Below, in pieces: positions 16,793-26,486 of a stretch of 64,000 bases of DNA. The translations under genes were made by a program, and so were the position numbers. The stretch is taken from contig NZ_JAUNTJ010000015.1 in the NCBI RefSeq assembly GCF_030538755.1, positions 1-64,000 on the forward strand, given 5' to 3'. Source of the DNA: Paracoccus sp. (in: a-proteobacteria) (lineage in GTDB: Bacteria > Pseudomonadota > Alphaproteobacteria > Rhodobacterales > Rhodobacteraceae). The notes under the pieces were generated by a model that saw only the letters and a list, made by a program, of their open reading frames with translations, ran no database searches and was not told the DNA's origin. Position 1 is the stretch's first letter; each line of letters begins with the position of its first letter.

Positions 16793-17445
16793 AGCTGGTT
16801 GTGTTCGATGTCGATGGCACGCTGGTGGACAGTCAGGCGCTGATCGTTCAGGCGATGAATTACGCCTTTGATCTGGCCGGGGTGCCGCATCTGCCGCGCG
16901 AAACGGTGCTGTCCATCGTCGGGCTGTCGCTGCCGCAGGCGGTGGCGGCCCTGCTGCCCGACGCCGCGCCGCAGGTGCAGGCCGCCGTCGTCGATGGCTA
17001 CAAGCACGCCTATATGACCAACCGCGTCGGGAACGAGCCACCGCTCTATCCCGGTGCGCGCGATTGTCTGGATGCGCTGGCGGCGCGCGATGATCTGTTG
17101 CTGGCCGTGGCCACGGGGAAATCGCGGCGCGGGCTGGATGCGGTGCTGGCGGCGCATGGTCTGACGCAGCGGTTCATCAGCCTGCAAACGGCGGATTTTC
17201 ACCCCTCGAAACCGCATCCGGCCATGCTGATGGCGGCGCTGGATGACGGCGGGGTGCGACCTGATGCGGCGCTGATGATCGGCGACACCAGCTTTGACAT
17301 GGAAATGGCGCGGGCCGCCGGGGTGGCGGGCTGGGGCGTCGGCTGGGGCTATCACCCCGCCACCGCGCTGCGCGATGCGGGTGCGCAGCGGGTCGAGGCC
17401 GACTTCGCCAGCCTGACCCGCGCGATAGAAGGATGGGCGGCATGA
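16789..17445 (+). CDS. HAD-superfamily phosphatase, phosphoglycolate phosphatase-like
   Basis: A 218-residue cytoplasmic hydrolase. Motif I DVDGTLVDS starts at D7 with D9 as the acid/base, motif II is VATGKSRRGL, motif III is K in HPSKPHPAML, and motif IV is MIGDTSFDMEMARAAG. The alpha-helical cap lies between motifs I and II, as in the Gph/PGP group. It overlaps rluC by ATGA and ATP12 by ATGA, an arrangement seen in other Rhodobacteraceae, from memory. The substrate is not determined. Phosphoglycolate or a pyrimidine nucleotide are typical for this subgroup. Confidence 0.88.
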   Translation: MKLVVFDVDGTLVDSQALIVQAMNYAFDLAGVPHLPRETVLSIVGLSLPQAVAALLPDAAPQVQAAVVDGYKHAYMTNRVGNEPPLYPGARDCLDALAARDDLLLAVATGKSRRGLDAVLAAHGLTQRFISLQTADFHPSKPHPAMLMAALDDGGVRPDAALMIGDTSFDMEMARAAGVAGWGVGWGYHPATALRDAGAQRVEADFASLTRAIEGWAA

Positions 17446-18161
17446 GCGAATGGAAAGTGCGGCGTTTCTGGAAGGCGGCCAGCATCCGCCCCGCCGAGGA
17501 TGCCCAAGGATGGGAGGTCGCGCTGGACGGCAAGCCGCTGCGCACCCCCGGCAAGCTGCCGCTGATCCTGCCTACACAAGCTTTGGCGCAGGCCATCGCC
17601 GATGAGTGGGACGCGCAGGACGACATCATCCGGCCCGACCGGATGCCGCTGACCCGCGCCGCCAATTCGGCCATCGAAAAGGTGCAGCCGCAGTTTCACG
17701 CCGTGGCGCAGATGCTGGCCGATTATGGCGGCACCGACCTGCTGTGCTATCGCGCTGAACAGCCCGAGATGTTGGTCCAGCAGCAGGCCGAGGGTTGGGA
17801 TCCGCTGGTTGACTGGTCCGCCAGTGAACTGGGCGCGCCGCTGAAGATCACGCATGGCGTTATCCCGGTGCCGCAAGATCAGGCATCTTTGCTGCGTCTG
17901 CACGCCGAAGTCGCGGCGCTGGATGCTTTTGGCCTGACGGCGCTGCACGATCTGGTGACTTTGCCCGGCTCGCTTGTGCTGGGGCTGGCGGTGATCCGGG
18001 GCCGTCTGGATGCGCAACAGGCGCATGATCTGTCGCGGATTGATGAGGAATTTCAAGCCCAGGCCTGGGGCCGCGACGCCGAGGCAGACGAAGCCGCCGA
18101 AAACCGCCGCGCTGCGATGCTGGTGGCGGAACGGCTTTGGCATTTGTCGCGGCCGACCTGA
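17442..18161 (+). CDS. ATP12 family F1-ATPase assembly chaperone
   Basis: A 239-residue protein of the ATP12 family, which helps the alpha subunit of F1-ATP synthase assemble. The family occurs in mitochondria and alphaproteobacteria. The N-terminal part has KVRRFWKAASIRPAEDAQGWEVALDGKPLRTP, the hallmark strand region. The middle has DLLCYRAEQPE, and the C-terminal helical part has W-x-x-S-x-L-G-A-P-L-K and AEADEAAENR. The ATG at 17442 overlaps the HAD stop (ATGA). It is the last gene of the rarA run. The family is a useful taxonomic marker for alphaproteobacteria. Confidence 0.92.
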   Translation: MSEWKVRRFWKAASIRPAEDAQGWEVALDGKPLRTPGKLPLILPTQALAQAIADEWDAQDDIIRPDRMPLTRAANSAIEKVQPQFHAVAQMLADYGGTDLLCYRAEQPEMLVQQQAEGWDPLVDWSASELGAPLKITHGVIPVPQDQASLLRLHAEVAALDAFGLTALHDLVTLPGSLVLGLAVIRGRLDAQQAHDLSRIDEEFQAQAWGRDAEADEAAENRRAAMLVAERLWHLSRPT

Positions 18162-18178
18162 TCGCGGGATCAACTTTC

Positions 18179-18206
18179 TTGACGGGCTTGGGTGTATCGG
18201 CACAAT
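18179..18206 (+). promoter_or_regulatory. Candidate promoter of bztABCD
   Basis: TTGACG at 18179-18184 is followed after 16 bases by CACAAT at 18201-18206. It lies about 94 bases upstream of the bztA GTG. The leader between them holds a small CGGGG/CCCCG hairpin but no riboswitch I recognise. Confidence 0.5.
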
Positions 18207-18299
18207 GTTGCCTAATGCAACCGGATGCCCGCCTGGGCTGACACAGGAAACGGGGGCAAACCCCGCGCCTGCACATGTGACCAACAGAGAGGATAAAAC

Positions 18300-19325
18300 G
18301 TGAAAGCAACTGTATTTCTGGGCAGCGCCGCAGCCGTCGCCCTGACTGCGGGCGGCGCATTTGCACAGGCTGGCGATACGCTGGCGCAGGTGAAACAGCG
18401 CGACGAACTGATTTGCGGCGTCAACACCGGGCTGGCCGGCTTTGCCGCCCCCGATGCCAATGGCAACTGGTCGGGGTTCGACGTGGCCTTTTGCAAGGCA
18501 CTGGCCGCTGCGGTTCTGGGCGATGCCAACAAGGTGCGCTATGTGCCGACGACCGGGCAGACCCGCTTTACCGCGCTGTCCTCGGGCGAGGTGGACGTGC
18601 TGGCGCGCAACTCGACCTGGACGTTTTCGCGCGATACCGACCTCAAGCTGGATTTCGTCGGCGTCAATTATTACGACGGGCAGGGCTTTATGGTGCGCCG
18701 CGATCTGGGCGTGACCTCGGCCAAGGAACTGGACGGCGCGACCGTCTGCATCCAGACCGGCACCACCACCGAACTGAATCTGGCCGATTATTTCCGCGCC
18801 AATAACATGAGCTATCAGCCCGTCAACATCGACAGCAATGCCGAGGGCGAACAGCAGTATATCGCAGGAGCCTGCGATGCCTATACGACCGACGCTTCGG
18901 GCCTTGCCGCCACTCGCGCGGCCTTTGCCGACCCGGAAAATCATGTCATCCTGCCGGAAATCATCTCGAAAGAGCCGCTTGGCCCGGCGGTGCGGCACGG
19001 CGATGACAACTGGGGCGACATCGCGCGCTGGACCCTGTATGCGCTGATCGCCGCCGAGGAATACGGCGTCACCTCGGCCAATATCGACGAATTGTCGGCG
19101 AATTCGAACAACCCCGAAGTTCAGCGCCTGCTGGGCACCACCGACAATCTGGGCGCGATGATCGGGCTGGATGCCGAATGGGCGCGGCGCGCGATCAAGG
19201 CCGGTGGCAACTATGGCGAGATTTTCGCCTCGACCATCGGGGAACAGACCCCCATCGGGCTGGCGCGCGGGCTGAACGCGCAATGGACGCAGGGCGGGCT
19301 GATGTATGCGATGCCGTTCCGCTGA
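18300..19325 (+). CDS. bztA: Glutamate/glutamine/aspartate/asparagine ABC transporter, periplasmic binding protein
   Basis: A 341-residue solute-binding protein. The signal peptide ends A-F-A at residue 22. The mature part has the type 3 binding-protein fold: LICGVNTGLAGFAAPD, GFDVAFCKALAAAV, RFTALSSGEVDVLARN and a VCIQTGTTTELNL hinge region. It captures acidic amino acids and their amides for BztBCD. Translation starts with GTG at 18300 after GAGAGGAT. A strong terminator directly follows, so bztA is probably expressed above the membrane subunits. Confidence 0.93.
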   Translation: MKATVFLGSAAAVALTAGGAFAQAGDTLAQVKQRDELICGVNTGLAGFAAPDANGNWSGFDVAFCKALAAAVLGDANKVRYVPTTGQTRFTALSSGEVDVLARNSTWTFSRDTDLKLDFVGVNYYDGQGFMVRRDLGVTSAKELDGATVCIQTGTTTELNLADYFRANNMSYQPVNIDSNAEGEQQYIAGACDAYTTDASGLAATRAAFADPENHVILPEIISKEPLGPAVRHGDDNWGDIARWTLYALIAAEEYGVTSANIDELSANSNNPEVQRLLGTTDNLGAMIGLDAEWARRAIKAGGNYGEIFASTIGEQTPIGLARGLNAQWTQGGLMYAMPFR

Positions 19326-19339
19326 GGGCTGATCGACAC

Positions 19340-19371
19340 GGGCGCAGGACATAACCTGCGCCCGTTTTTTC
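19340..19371 (+). terminator. Terminator/attenuator between bztA and bztB
   Basis: CGGGCGCAGG and CCTGCGCCCG form a perfect 10-bp stem with a six-base loop, followed by six T. Partial read-through would give excess binding protein over permease, a common arrangement in ABC importers. Confidence 0.9.
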
Positions 19372-19434
19372 TGGCACAGACCCGCCACCGATTCAGAGGG
19401 CGCCAAGCCCCGCAGGCGGGAACAGGGGAAAGAC

Positions 19435-20688
19435 ATGACCGATTTTCCGGGGCCGGGCCGCCAGCCCTTTCGGCCCAGCATGTTGATCTATGATCGCCGT
19501 TACAGGTCGATGACCTTTCAGGTGATTGTTTTTATTCTGTTTATGCTGTTCGCGTGGTGGCTGATCGGGAATACGATCGCCAACCTTGCCCGCGTGAACA
19601 AGGATTTCAACTTTGGCTTTCTGTGGCAGCGGGCGGGCTATGACGTCCCGCAGGTGCCGATCCCCTATACCTCGGATGACACGCATTTCCGCGCCACTCT
19701 GGTCGGGCTGGTCAACACGCTGATCGTGTCGGTGCTGGGCTGTATCGCGGCGACCGTGCTGGGGGTGATCGTGGGCGTGGCGCGGCTGTCGGGGAACTGG
19801 CTGATCGCGCGGCTGATGACCGTCTATGTCGAGATTTTCCGCAACATGCCCCTGCTGCTGTGGATTCTGATTATTCTGGCGATTTTCACCGAGCTGTTGC
19901 CGCCGCCCAATGCCTTTCGTGGCGACAATCCCATCGCCTCGATGATCCTGTTCGATAGTGTGGCGTTGACCAACCGCTATACGGCGGTGCCTGCGCTGGG
20001 GATGGCGAACGATCCCGGCAGTCTGAGCCTTGGCGGCGTGACCATTGGCTGGGCCGTCATCGCCTTTGCGGCGGCGCTGACCGGCGGCTGGTTCCTGCGG
20101 CGCGCCATCAACCGGCGGGCGCAGGCGCGGCAGGATCAGACAGGCCGCCGCCCGGTGACGTGGTGGATCAACCTTGCGGTGATGGTGGTGCCGTCGCTGC
20201 TGTTGATCCGGTATTTCGGCATCGAACTGAACGCCCCCGAACTGCGCGGCTTTAACTTTGCCGGCGGGATGAATTTGCAAAACGCGCTGATCGTGCTGTG
20301 GCTGGCGCTGACGCTGTATACGGCGGCGTTCATTGCGGAAATCGTGCGCGCGGGAATTATGGCCGTCAGCAAGGGCCAGACCGAGGCTGCCTATGCGCTG
20401 GGGCTGCGGCCCAACCGCACCATGCAACTGGTGATCCTGCCGCAGGCGCTGCGCGTCATCATTCCGCCGCTTATCAGCCAGTATCTGAACCTGACCAAGA
20501 ACAGCTCGCTGGCCATCGCGGTCGGCTATATGGACCTGCGCGGCACGTTGGGCGGCACCACGCTGAACCAGACCGGGCGCGAGCTGGAATCCATCGTGCT
20601 GATGATGCTGATCTATCTGGCGCTGAGCCTGATGATCTCGGGTTTGATGAACATCTATAACGCCCGTGTGCGCCTGAAGGAGCGGTGA
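19435..20688 (+). CDS. bztB: Amino acid ABC transporter permease BztB
   Basis: A 417-residue inner-membrane permease of the polar amino acid family. It is larger than HisM-type permeases because of the extended N-terminal part and a central insertion with an extra pair of spans, as in BztB of Rhodobacter. The EAA loop is EAAYALGLRPNRTMQLVILPQALR near 316-339. It pairs with BztC to form the membrane pore. One base separates its stop from the bztC start. The ATG at 19435 lies after AACAGGGGAAAG. Confidence 0.93.
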   Translation: MTDFPGPGRQPFRPSMLIYDRRYRSMTFQVIVFILFMLFAWWLIGNTIANLARVNKDFNFGFLWQRAGYDVPQVPIPYTSDDTHFRATLVGLVNTLIVSVLGCIAATVLGVIVGVARLSGNWLIARLMTVYVEIFRNMPLLLWILIILAIFTELLPPPNAFRGDNPIASMILFDSVALTNRYTAVPALGMANDPGSLSLGGVTIGWAVIAFAAALTGGWFLRRAINRRAQARQDQTGRRPVTWWINLAVMVVPSLLLIRYFGIELNAPELRGFNFAGGMNLQNALIVLWLALTLYTAAFIAEIVRAGIMAVSKGQTEAAYALGLRPNRTMQLVILPQALRVIIPPLISQYLNLTKNSSLAIAVGYMDLRGTLGGTTLNQTGRELESIVLMMLIYLALSLMISGLMNIYNARVRLKER

Positions 20689-20689
20689 G

Positions 20690-22144
20690 ATGAGCGAGAC
20701 ACACGCCCAAACCGTCGCCTTTGTCCGCGACACCATGCTGCCCCCCGCCGATCCGCCGACGCAGCAGGCAGGTGCGGTCAAATGGCTGCGCGAGAACCTG
20801 TTCTCTGGCCCGGTCAATTCCGCGCTGACCGTTCTGGGCCTGCTGGCCATCTGGTATCTGGTGGCCAGTTCGTGGGACTGGCTGGCGCATTCCGTCTGGA
20901 ACGCCAGCAGCCTGACCGAATGCCGCCAGATCATCGCCGCCACCTGGGGCGAGGGCGCGCGCGGCGCCTGCTGGGCCGTCATCCGCGAGCGTTGGAACCA
21001 ATACACCTTCGGCTTTTACCCGCCCGCGCTGTATTGGCGCCCGACGATGACCTTTGGCCTGCTGCTGGTGGCCCTGGCCCCGGTGCTGTTTTCGGAATCG
21101 CGGCTGATCCGGCGCTGCGTTCTGGCCGTGGCGGCTGTCGGCACGCTGTTGGCGATGATCGCGCTGTCCGCGCCGATGCCTTGGCTGATCTTTGCCGCCG
21201 CCACCATGTTCGGCGCGCTGCTGCTGGCCGAACGGCACTCGGTCTGGCTGCTGATCTTTTCAGCGGCTTTTCCGGTTCTGGGCGTGTGGTTTTTGTGGGG
21301 CGGCTCGCTGTGGGGGCCGCTGATGGTGCCGGTTGCGATCGGCGTCGGCGTGCTGGTCTGGTGGCTGGCCGGGCGCATCTTGCCGATGCTTGCGCCACTT
21401 GCCGGGATCATGGCCGCGCTGCTGTTCTGGCAGTTTCTGGCCGCTGACGTGGCCGAGGATGCCGAGGGGCTGATCTCGCTGTCGATCCCGGCGGTGCGGT
21501 CAACACTGTTTGGCGGCTTTCTGTTGTCGATCACCATCGGCGTGGCTGGCATCGTGATGTCGCTGCCGCTGGGGATCGTCCTTGCGCTGGCCCGGCGGTC
21601 GGACATGTTTCTGGTCAAGTCGCTGGCGGTGATGTTCATCGAGTTCATCCGCGGCGTGCCGCTGATTACGCTGTTGTTCGTGGCCTCGCTGCTGTTGAAC
21701 TATTTCCTGCCGCCCGGCACGAGCTTTGATATCATCTTGCGGGTCATCATCATGGTGACGCTGTTTTCCGCCGCCTATATGGCCGAGGTGATCCGCGGCG
21801 GTCTGGCCGCGCTGCCCAAGGGCCAATACGAGGCCGCCGACGCGCTTGGGCTGGATTACTGGAAGGCGCAGCGGCTGATTATTCTGCCGCAGGCGCTGAA
21901 AATCTCGATCCCCGGCATCGTGTCCACCTTTATCGGCATGTTCAAGGATACCACGCTGGTCACATTCGTCGGGCTGTATGACCCGCTGAAATCCATGTCC
22001 GACGCCGTTCGCGCCAATGTCGAATGGAAGGGCATCTATTGGGAGCCGTATATCTTTGTCGGCGCCGTCTTTTTCATCATCTGTTTCGGCATGTCGCGCT
22101 ATTCCATGTATCTGGAACGCCACCTTGCCCGCGACCATCGCTGA
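20690..22144 (+). CDS. bztC: Amino acid ABC transporter permease BztC
   Basis: A 484-residue inner-membrane permease, the larger partner of BztB. Several extra N-terminal spans (about 45-260) precede the conserved permease domain, whose EAA loop is [24 protein letters not shown]. The [15 protein letters not shown] segment before it is characteristic of polar amino acid permeases. The gene follows bztB by one base and is 10 bases from bztD. The substrate range (Glu, Gln, Asp, Asn) is inferred from the bzt family. Confidence 0.93.
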   Translation: MSETHAQTVAFVRDTMLPPADPPTQQAGAVKWLRENLFSGPVNSALTVLGLLAIWYLVASSWDWLAHSVWNASSLTECRQIIAATWGEGARGACWAVIRERWNQYTFGFYPPALYWRPTMTFGLLLVALAPVLFSESRLIRRCVLAVAAVGTLLAMIALSAPMPWLIFAAATMFGALLLAERHSVWLLIFSAAFPVLGVWFLWGGSLWGPLMVPVAIGVGVLVWWLAGRILPMLAPLAGIMAALLFWQFLAADVAEDAEGLISLSIPAVRSTLFGGFLLSITIGVAGIVMSLPLGIVLALARRSDMFLVKSLAVMFIEFIRGVPLITLLFVASLLLNYFLPPGTSFDIILRVIIMVTLFSAAYMAEVIRGGLAALPKGQYEAADALGLDYWKAQRLIILPQALKISIPGIVSTFIGMFKDTTLVTFVGLYDPLKSMSDAVRANVEWKGIYWEPYIFVGAVFFIICFGMSRYSMYLERHLARDHR

Positions 22145-22154
22145 GGACCACGCC

Positions 22155-22943
22155 ATGAGCGACGCCATCACCCGCCAGATCGACCACAGCCAGATGCAGG
22201 TTTCCGACGAGATTGCCATTGAAATCAGTCGTATGAACAAATGGTATGGCAGTTTTCACGTTCTGCGCGACATTGATCTGACCGTGCATCAGGGCGAACG
22301 CATCGTGATCGCCGGTCCGTCCGGGTCGGGGAAATCGACGCTGATCCGCTGCATCAACCGGCTGGAGGAACACCAGTCGGGCCGCATCGTCGTGGATGGC
22401 ACCGAACTGACCAACGACCTGAAGAATATCGACAAGGTGCGGTCCGAGGTGGGGATGGTCTTTCAGCATTTTAACCTGTTCCCGCATCTGACGGTTCTGG
22501 AAAACTGCACGCTGGCCCCGATCTGGGTGCGAAAGCTGCCCAGAAAGCAGGCCGAGGAAACGGCGATGCACTTTCTGTCCAAGGTCAAGATCCCCGATCA
22601 GGCGCTGAAATATCCGGGGCAATTGTCAGGCGGTCAGCAACAACGGGTCGCCATTGCCCGCTCGCTATGTATGCAGCCGCGCATCATGCTGTTCGACGAA
22701 CCGACCAGCGCGCTGGACCCCGAGATGATTAAAGAGGTGCTGGATACGATGATCCAGCTGGCTCAGGAAGGCATGACGATGATCTGTGTCACCCACGAAA
22801 TGGGCTTTGCGCAGGCGGTGGCGAATCGGGTGATCTTTATGGATCAGGGGCAGATCGTGGAACAGAACACCCCGCATGAGTTCTTTAACAACCCGCAATC
22901 CGAGCGAACGCGACTGTTCCTGAGCCAGATCCTGGGGCACTGA
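22155..22943 (+). CDS. bztD: Amino acid ABC transporter ATP-binding protein BztD
   Basis: A 262-residue ATPase that powers the BztBC permease at the inner face of the membrane. Walker [11 protein letters not shown]-loop [11 protein letters not shown], signature [13 protein letters not shown], Walker [13 protein letters not shown] and the switch histidine in CVTHEMGFA are all intact. The ATG at 22155 is chosen (MSDAITRQ) because it falls just after the bztC stop; the longer frame lies inside bztC. A palindromic repeat 20 bases after the stop probably ends the operon. Confidence 0.95.
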   Translation: MSDAITRQIDHSQMQVSDEIAIEISRMNKWYGSFHVLRDIDLTVHQGERIVIAGPSGSGKSTLIRCINRLEEHQSGRIVVDGTELTNDLKNIDKVRSEVGMVFQHFNLFPHLTVLENCTLAPIWVRKLPRKQAEETAMHFLSKVKIPDQALKYPGQLSGGQQQRVAIARSLCMQPRIMLFDEPTSALDPEMIKEVLDTMIQLAQEGMTMICVTHEMGFAQAVANRVIFMDQGQIVEQNTPHEFFNNPQSERTRLFLSQILGH

Positions 22944-22963
22944 TGCCGATTGCGTCCCGCGAT

Positions 22964-23015
22964 GGCCGGGGGTTTCACACCCCCGGACCCCCGTGGGATA
23001 TTTGCAGACCAAAGA
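22964..23015. repeat. Dispersed palindromic repeat, copy 1
   Basis: A CCGGGGGT/ACCCCCGG-type hairpin is followed by ACCCCCGTGGGATATTTGCAG. The first 41 bases are identical to 57290-57330. It lies between the convergent bztD and sixA genes, where the hairpin could end transcription from both sides. Confidence 0.75.
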
Positions 23016-23018
23016 TTA

Positions 23019-23537
23019 TCAGTAGCGCCCGTCGAGGCGGACAAAATCCATTACGCTGCCGTCGCCGGGGCGCAGGTCGTTCCAGTTGTCGGTCTGGAAA
23101 TCGACCACCAGTGTGGCAGCGGTGGGATAGCGGCGGAAGTCGGGGTCCAGCGGCGGACGGGCGGGCAGCATGGCGGCAAATTCGGCGATACCGGGGTTGT
23201 GGCCCAGCATCATCACCGTTGGTTGGGTTGCCGTGCGCAAGATCGACAGCATTTTGTCGGGGCTGGCGTGATACAGGCCTTTTTCGATGCGCAGCAGCGG
23301 GCGCACCTCCATCGCGGCAAGCGCCACGCGTTCCCATGTTTCCTGCGTGCGCCGCGCGGATGAGCAAAGCACCTCTTCGGGTTCGTAGCCACGGCTGGCC
23401 AGCCAGTCGCCAAGGGCGCGGGCCGAGCGTCGCCCGCGGTCGTTAAGGGGGCGGTCGTGATCCTCCATCGCCGGATCGTCCCAGGACGATTTGGCGTGGC
23501 GGGTCAGGATCAGGCGTCGATGTCCAAGCGGTGTCAT
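23019..23537 (-). CDS. sixA: SixA-type histidine phosphatase
   Basis: A 172-residue member of the histidine phosphatase (phosphoglycerate mutase-like) superfamily. The catalytic RHAKSSW motif starts at R13 with the phosphoryl-accepting H14. A second Arg lies in CSSARRTQETW, and the other His is in MLGHNPGI. SixA proteins remove phosphate from histidines of phosphotransfer proteins, and related enzymes act on small substrates. The start at 23537 overlaps the stop of the ferredoxin-like gene (ATGA). The longer frame upstream is rejected. It is the last gene of the minus-strand yidC run. Confidence 0.9.
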   Translation of the reverse strand: MTPLGHRRLILTRHAKSSWDDPAMEDHDRPLNDRGRRSARALGDWLASRGYEPEEVLCSSARRTQETWERVALAAMEVRPLLRIEKGLYHASPDKMLSILRTATQPTVMMLGHNPGIAEFAAMLPARPPLDPDFRRYPTAATLVVDFQTDNWNDLRPGDGSVMDFVRLDGRY

Positions 23538-24148
23538 GGATGAAAGGCCCTCATATGCCAAGCCGACTGTTCCGGTAGCCTGCCACAGCCTTGGCTGATG
23601 GGGCAAGCGCGACGAGCGATGCAACCCATTGAAAGGCAATCCTGACCCGCGATCTGGTTCAGATGGGCGTGGCAGGCCCTTGTATCGTAGGCCGGGCGAA
23701 AGGCACCGGCGGGGCAGGCGGTCAGGCAGGGTTGATGGCATTTTGCACAAGGCGAGGGCTGCGCAGGTGATTCTGGCGGTGGTTGTGGCAGAATCAGTGC
23801 GCCGCGAAAGCTGATGAACAGGCCCATCCGGTCATGGACCAGCATTCCTATCGGCGAAGAAAAGCAGCGCCCGGATGCAAGCGCCCATGCCGCGAATGGC
23901 GGGTAGGGCGGCCCGTCGGATGGGAATACGGCAGGAACGCCCAGTTCCGCCGCCCATGTGCCGATGATCCGCTTGGACCAGCGATCCATCGGATCGGGCA
24001 GGCCGTCGCCATATTCGGGCGATGCCGTGAACAGCGACCAAAAGCCGGGTTCATCCGGCGATACCAGCACCGCCGCGCCGCCATCAGCCGGGGCGTGGCC
24101 CGTGATGCACAGCCCGGCGGGCGGGATCAGGTCAGAGACCGCTGTCAC
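23534..24148 (-). CDS. Ferredoxin-like cysteine-rich protein
   Basis: A 204-residue protein with two cysteine groups near the C terminus: [15 protein letters not shown] (about 131-145) and, after a spacer, [16 protein letters not shown]. The first resembles one half of a bacterial 4Fe-4S ferredoxin, and the second is a partial cluster site. The N-terminal region resembles the substrate-side part of epoxyqueuosine reductase-type proteins, but the protein is much shorter than QueG. Proteins like this are often annotated as ferredoxin in Rhodobacteraceae. Its start lies inside the argB 3' end and its stop overlaps sixA, so it is co-expressed with both. The function is not known. Confidence 0.65.
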   Translation of the reverse strand: MTAVSDLIPPAGLCITGHAPADGGAAVLVSPDEPGFWSLFTASPEYGDGLPDPMDRWSKRIIGTWAAELGVPAVFPSDGPPYPPFAAWALASGRCFSSPIGMLVHDRMGLFISFRGALILPQPPPESPAQPSPCAKCHQPCLTACPAGAFRPAYDTRACHAHLNQIAGQDCLSMGCIARRACPISQGCGRLPEQSAWHMRAFHP

Positions 24149-25046
24149 CTTGCCGCAATCCGCGTGGCTTGACCCGAGGCTCGGTCTCGCGGATCAGGCT
24201 GCCCGCGCCGTGTTCGGTGAACAGTTCCAGCAGGCAGGCGTTCGGCACCCGGCCATCGAGGATGACCACGGCGCGCACGCCTTCTTCGATTGCTTTAAGC
24301 GCGGTTTCCGTTTTCGGGATCATCCCGCCCGCGATGCTGCCATCTGCGATCATCGCGCGCACCTGTTCGGGGTGCATCTGCGTTACCACCGCGCCCGAGG
24401 CATCCTTGACGCCGGATACATCGGTCAGCAGCAGCAGCCGGTCGGCCCTGAGCGCACCGGCAATCGCGCCCGCCGCCGTGTCGCCGTTGACGTTGAAGGT
24501 TTCGTTATCCTCCATGCCGGTGGCAACGGGGGCGATAACGGGGATCATGCCGGCGCTGTAAAGATCGCGGATGATCTGGACGTTCATCTCGATCGGGCGA
24601 CCGACGAAGCCCAGTTCGGGGTCGTCCACCTCGCAGACCATCAGGTCGTCATCCTTGCCCGAGATGCCGACGGCGCGACCGCCTTCGTCGTTGATGGCCT
24701 GAACGATGCGCTTGTTGACAAGGCCGGACAGGACCATTTCGACCACCTCGACCGCCTCTTTGGTGGTGACGCGCTTGCCGCGCACGAAATGGCTTTCGAT
24801 GTTCAGGCGGCTGAGCAGGTCGTTAATCATCGGGCCGCCGCCGTGGACGACAACCGGGTGGATGCCGACCTGTTTCATCAGCACGACGTCGCGGGCAAAT
24901 TCGGCCATCGCCGCATCGTCGCCCATGGCATTGCCGCCGAACTTGACCACCACCACCGCGCCGGAATAGCGCTGCATATAGGGCAGAGCTTCGGAGAGTG
25001 TCTTGGCGGTGGTCGTCCAGTCGCGGTTCATATCCTGCTTTCTCAT
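24132..25046 (-). CDS. argB: Acetylglutamate kinase
   Basis: A 304-residue cytoplasmic enzyme that phosphorylates N-acetylglutamate in arginine synthesis. The amino acid kinase fold is shown by [22 protein letters not shown], the FVRGKRVTT segment and the ATP-site region [23 protein letters not shown] lies near the C terminus. An N-terminal helical extension (about 1-28) is typical of arginine-sensitive hexameric forms, so feedback inhibition is likely. Two starts are possible, 25046 and 25031. The first has GGGG upstream at better spacing. It is 46 bases downstream of engB and overlaps the ferredoxin-like gene. Confidence 0.95.
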   Translation of the reverse strand: MRKQDMNRDWTTTAKTLSEALPYMQRYSGAVVVVKFGGNAMGDDAAMAEFARDVVLMKQVGIHPVVVHGGGPMINDLLSRLNIESHFVRGKRVTTKEAVEVVEMVLSGLVNKRIVQAINDEGGRAVGISGKDDDLMVCEVDDPELGFVGRPIEMNVQIIRDLYSAGMIPVIAPVATGMEDNETFNVNGDTAAGAIAGALRADRLLLLTDVSGVKDASGAVVTQMHPEQVRAMIADGSIAGGMIPKTETALKAIEEGVRAVVILDGRVPNACLLELFTEHGAGSLIRETEPRVKPRGLRQGDSGL

Positions 25047-25092
25047 CTGTCAGCCCCTGATCTTCGGTGCCAGCCTAGGCGGTGTGCCGCAG

Positions 25093-25743
25093 TCAGTCCA
25101 GACCGGCGATGATCGCCCGCAGGGTCGCGATCCCTTGCCCCTTGTCTGAGGATGTCACCACCAGTTCAGGAAAGGCGGCGGGGTGTTTTTGCAGCTCGGC
25201 TTCGACCTGTGCCAGCAGGGGCGGGATGGCTGCGGTGCCGATCTTGTCGGCCTTGGTCAGCACGACCTGAAACGGCACGGCGGAACGATCCAGCAGGGTC
25301 ATGATTTCGTGGTCCACCGGCTTGATGCCGTGGCGCGAATCAATCAGGCAAAAGGCGCGGCGCAAGGTCGGGCGACCGGCCAGATATGATTTCAGCAGCG
25401 CCTGCCATTTGGCCACCACCGCGACCGGCGCCTTGGCAAAGCCATAGCCCGGCAGGTCCACCAGATAGCTGTGATCGCCCAGGGTGAAATAGTTGATTTC
25501 CTGCGTCCGCCCCGGCGTGTTCGATGCCCGCGCCAACCCCTTGCGCCCTGTCAGGGCATTGATAAGGCTGGATTTCCCGACATTACTGCGCCCGGCAAAG
25601 CACACCTCGGGGCGGTCTGCCGGGGGCAGGCCGTTCATGGCGACGACACCTTTGAGGAAATCGACCGGGCCGGCAAACAGCAACCGCGCCGCCTCGGCCG
25701 TTTCGGGCGCGGGGTCAGGGGCGGTGGGGAATGCGACTTTCAT
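25093..25743 (-). CDS. engB: Ribosome biogenesis GTPase YihA/EngB
   Basis: A 216-residue GTPase needed for large-subunit assembly. G1 is GRSNVGKSS, G2 is the conserved T in NTPGRTQ, G3 is DLPGYG, G4 is TKADK and G5 is TSSDKGQG. The N-terminal 35 residues are an alphaproteobacterial extension. The start at 25743 overlaps the stop of the MOSC gene by four bases. Genetic coupling to yidC and argB in one run is common in this family, as far as I recall. Confidence 0.95.
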   Translation of the reverse strand: MKVAFPTAPDPAPETAEAARLLFAGPVDFLKGVVAMNGLPPADRPEVCFAGRSNVGKSSLINALTGRKGLARASNTPGRTQEINYFTLGDHSYLVDLPGYGFAKAPVAVVAKWQALLKSYLAGRPTLRRAFCLIDSRHGIKPVDHEIMTLLDRSAVPFQVVLTKADKIGTAAIPPLLAQVEAELQKHPAAFPELVVTSSDKGQGIATLRAIIAGLD

Positions 25744-26486
25744 ATGCTTACCTCGTCGCCGATGGCGATTTTACCGCCCGAGACCACCTCGGCAAAGATG
25801 CCGAAATCGGTGTGCCCATAGCGGGCAGACAGTTCTGACAGCATATCCACATCCTGTTTGCCCGTGGCGGGGTTTGCGCCCGGAACCACGCAGCGGGCGA
25901 TGTTTTCCGCTACCCGCAGCTCGACCGGGCCGATGCGGATGGTTTGGCCGATCAGGTCACGTTCGGCCCAAGGCGCCCAGCCATCGACCCAAAGATTACC
26001 GCGCCAGCGTTCGATCTCAAGCGGTTTGCCCAGATCCGACGACAGCGCGGCCAGCGAGGTCAGCGACAGGATGGAAACATAGGGTGCCCGGTCATCCGTC
26101 CAGATACCGGGACCGCGCACCAGCCGCGTCGGCGCAGGTTTGTCGGCGGGCCAAAGCGGGGCCAGCCACGCGATCAACTGCGCGCCTTGGGTGGCGGGAT
26201 CAAGCTGGATGTCGGGGCGGTCCGGGTGGGTCAGCGCGATATGATCGCCTTGCCAGCCGCCCTGAACCGCCTGCAAATCCAGTGCTGCCGCGCCCCGGAC
26301 GAAACAGGATTTGGGCAGCCAGCGGTCAGGTTCGCCGTCGATATGCCGTTCACCATTTTCCGTCAGAACGGCCCATTCCCGGTCGCCCGGCAGACGCCGG
26401 GCCGCCGACAGAGCAATACTGTCCAGCCCTTCGCCGCCAAGCGATTTGATCGGGTGGCGGCGGATATGGGCCAGACGCGCGGTCAT
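25740..26486 (-). CDS. MOSC domain-containing protein
   Basis: A 248-residue protein with an N-terminal MOSC beta-barrel domain (LAHIRRHPIKSLGGEGLDSI) and a C-terminal MOSC region. The C-terminal region carries the conserved cysteine in ARCVVPGANPATGKQD. MOSC proteins bind molybdenum cofactor or pyridoxal-type ligands and often transfer sulfur or reduce N-hydroxylated compounds. The conserved Cys would be the reactive residue. It overlaps yidC upstream and engB downstream by ATGA each. The specific reaction is not known. Confidence 0.85.
   Translation of the reverse strand: MTARLAHIRRHPIKSLGGEGLDSIALSAARRLPGDREWAVLTENGERHIDGEPDRWLPKSCFVRGAAALDLQAVQGGWQGDHIALTHPDRPDIQLDPATQGAQLIAWLAPLWPADKPAPTRLVRGPGIWTDDRAPYVSILSLTSLAALSSDLGKPLEIERWRGNLWVDGWAPWAERDLIGQTIRIGPVELRVAENIARCVVPGANPATGKQDVDMLSELSARYGHTDFGIFAEVVSGGKIAIGDEVSI

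Noticed and set aside
17352..21006. Two minus-strand frames of 709 and 537 codons over the HAD-ATP12-bzt region
   Set aside because: They oppose well-supported genes and show no domain, signal or codon-use support.
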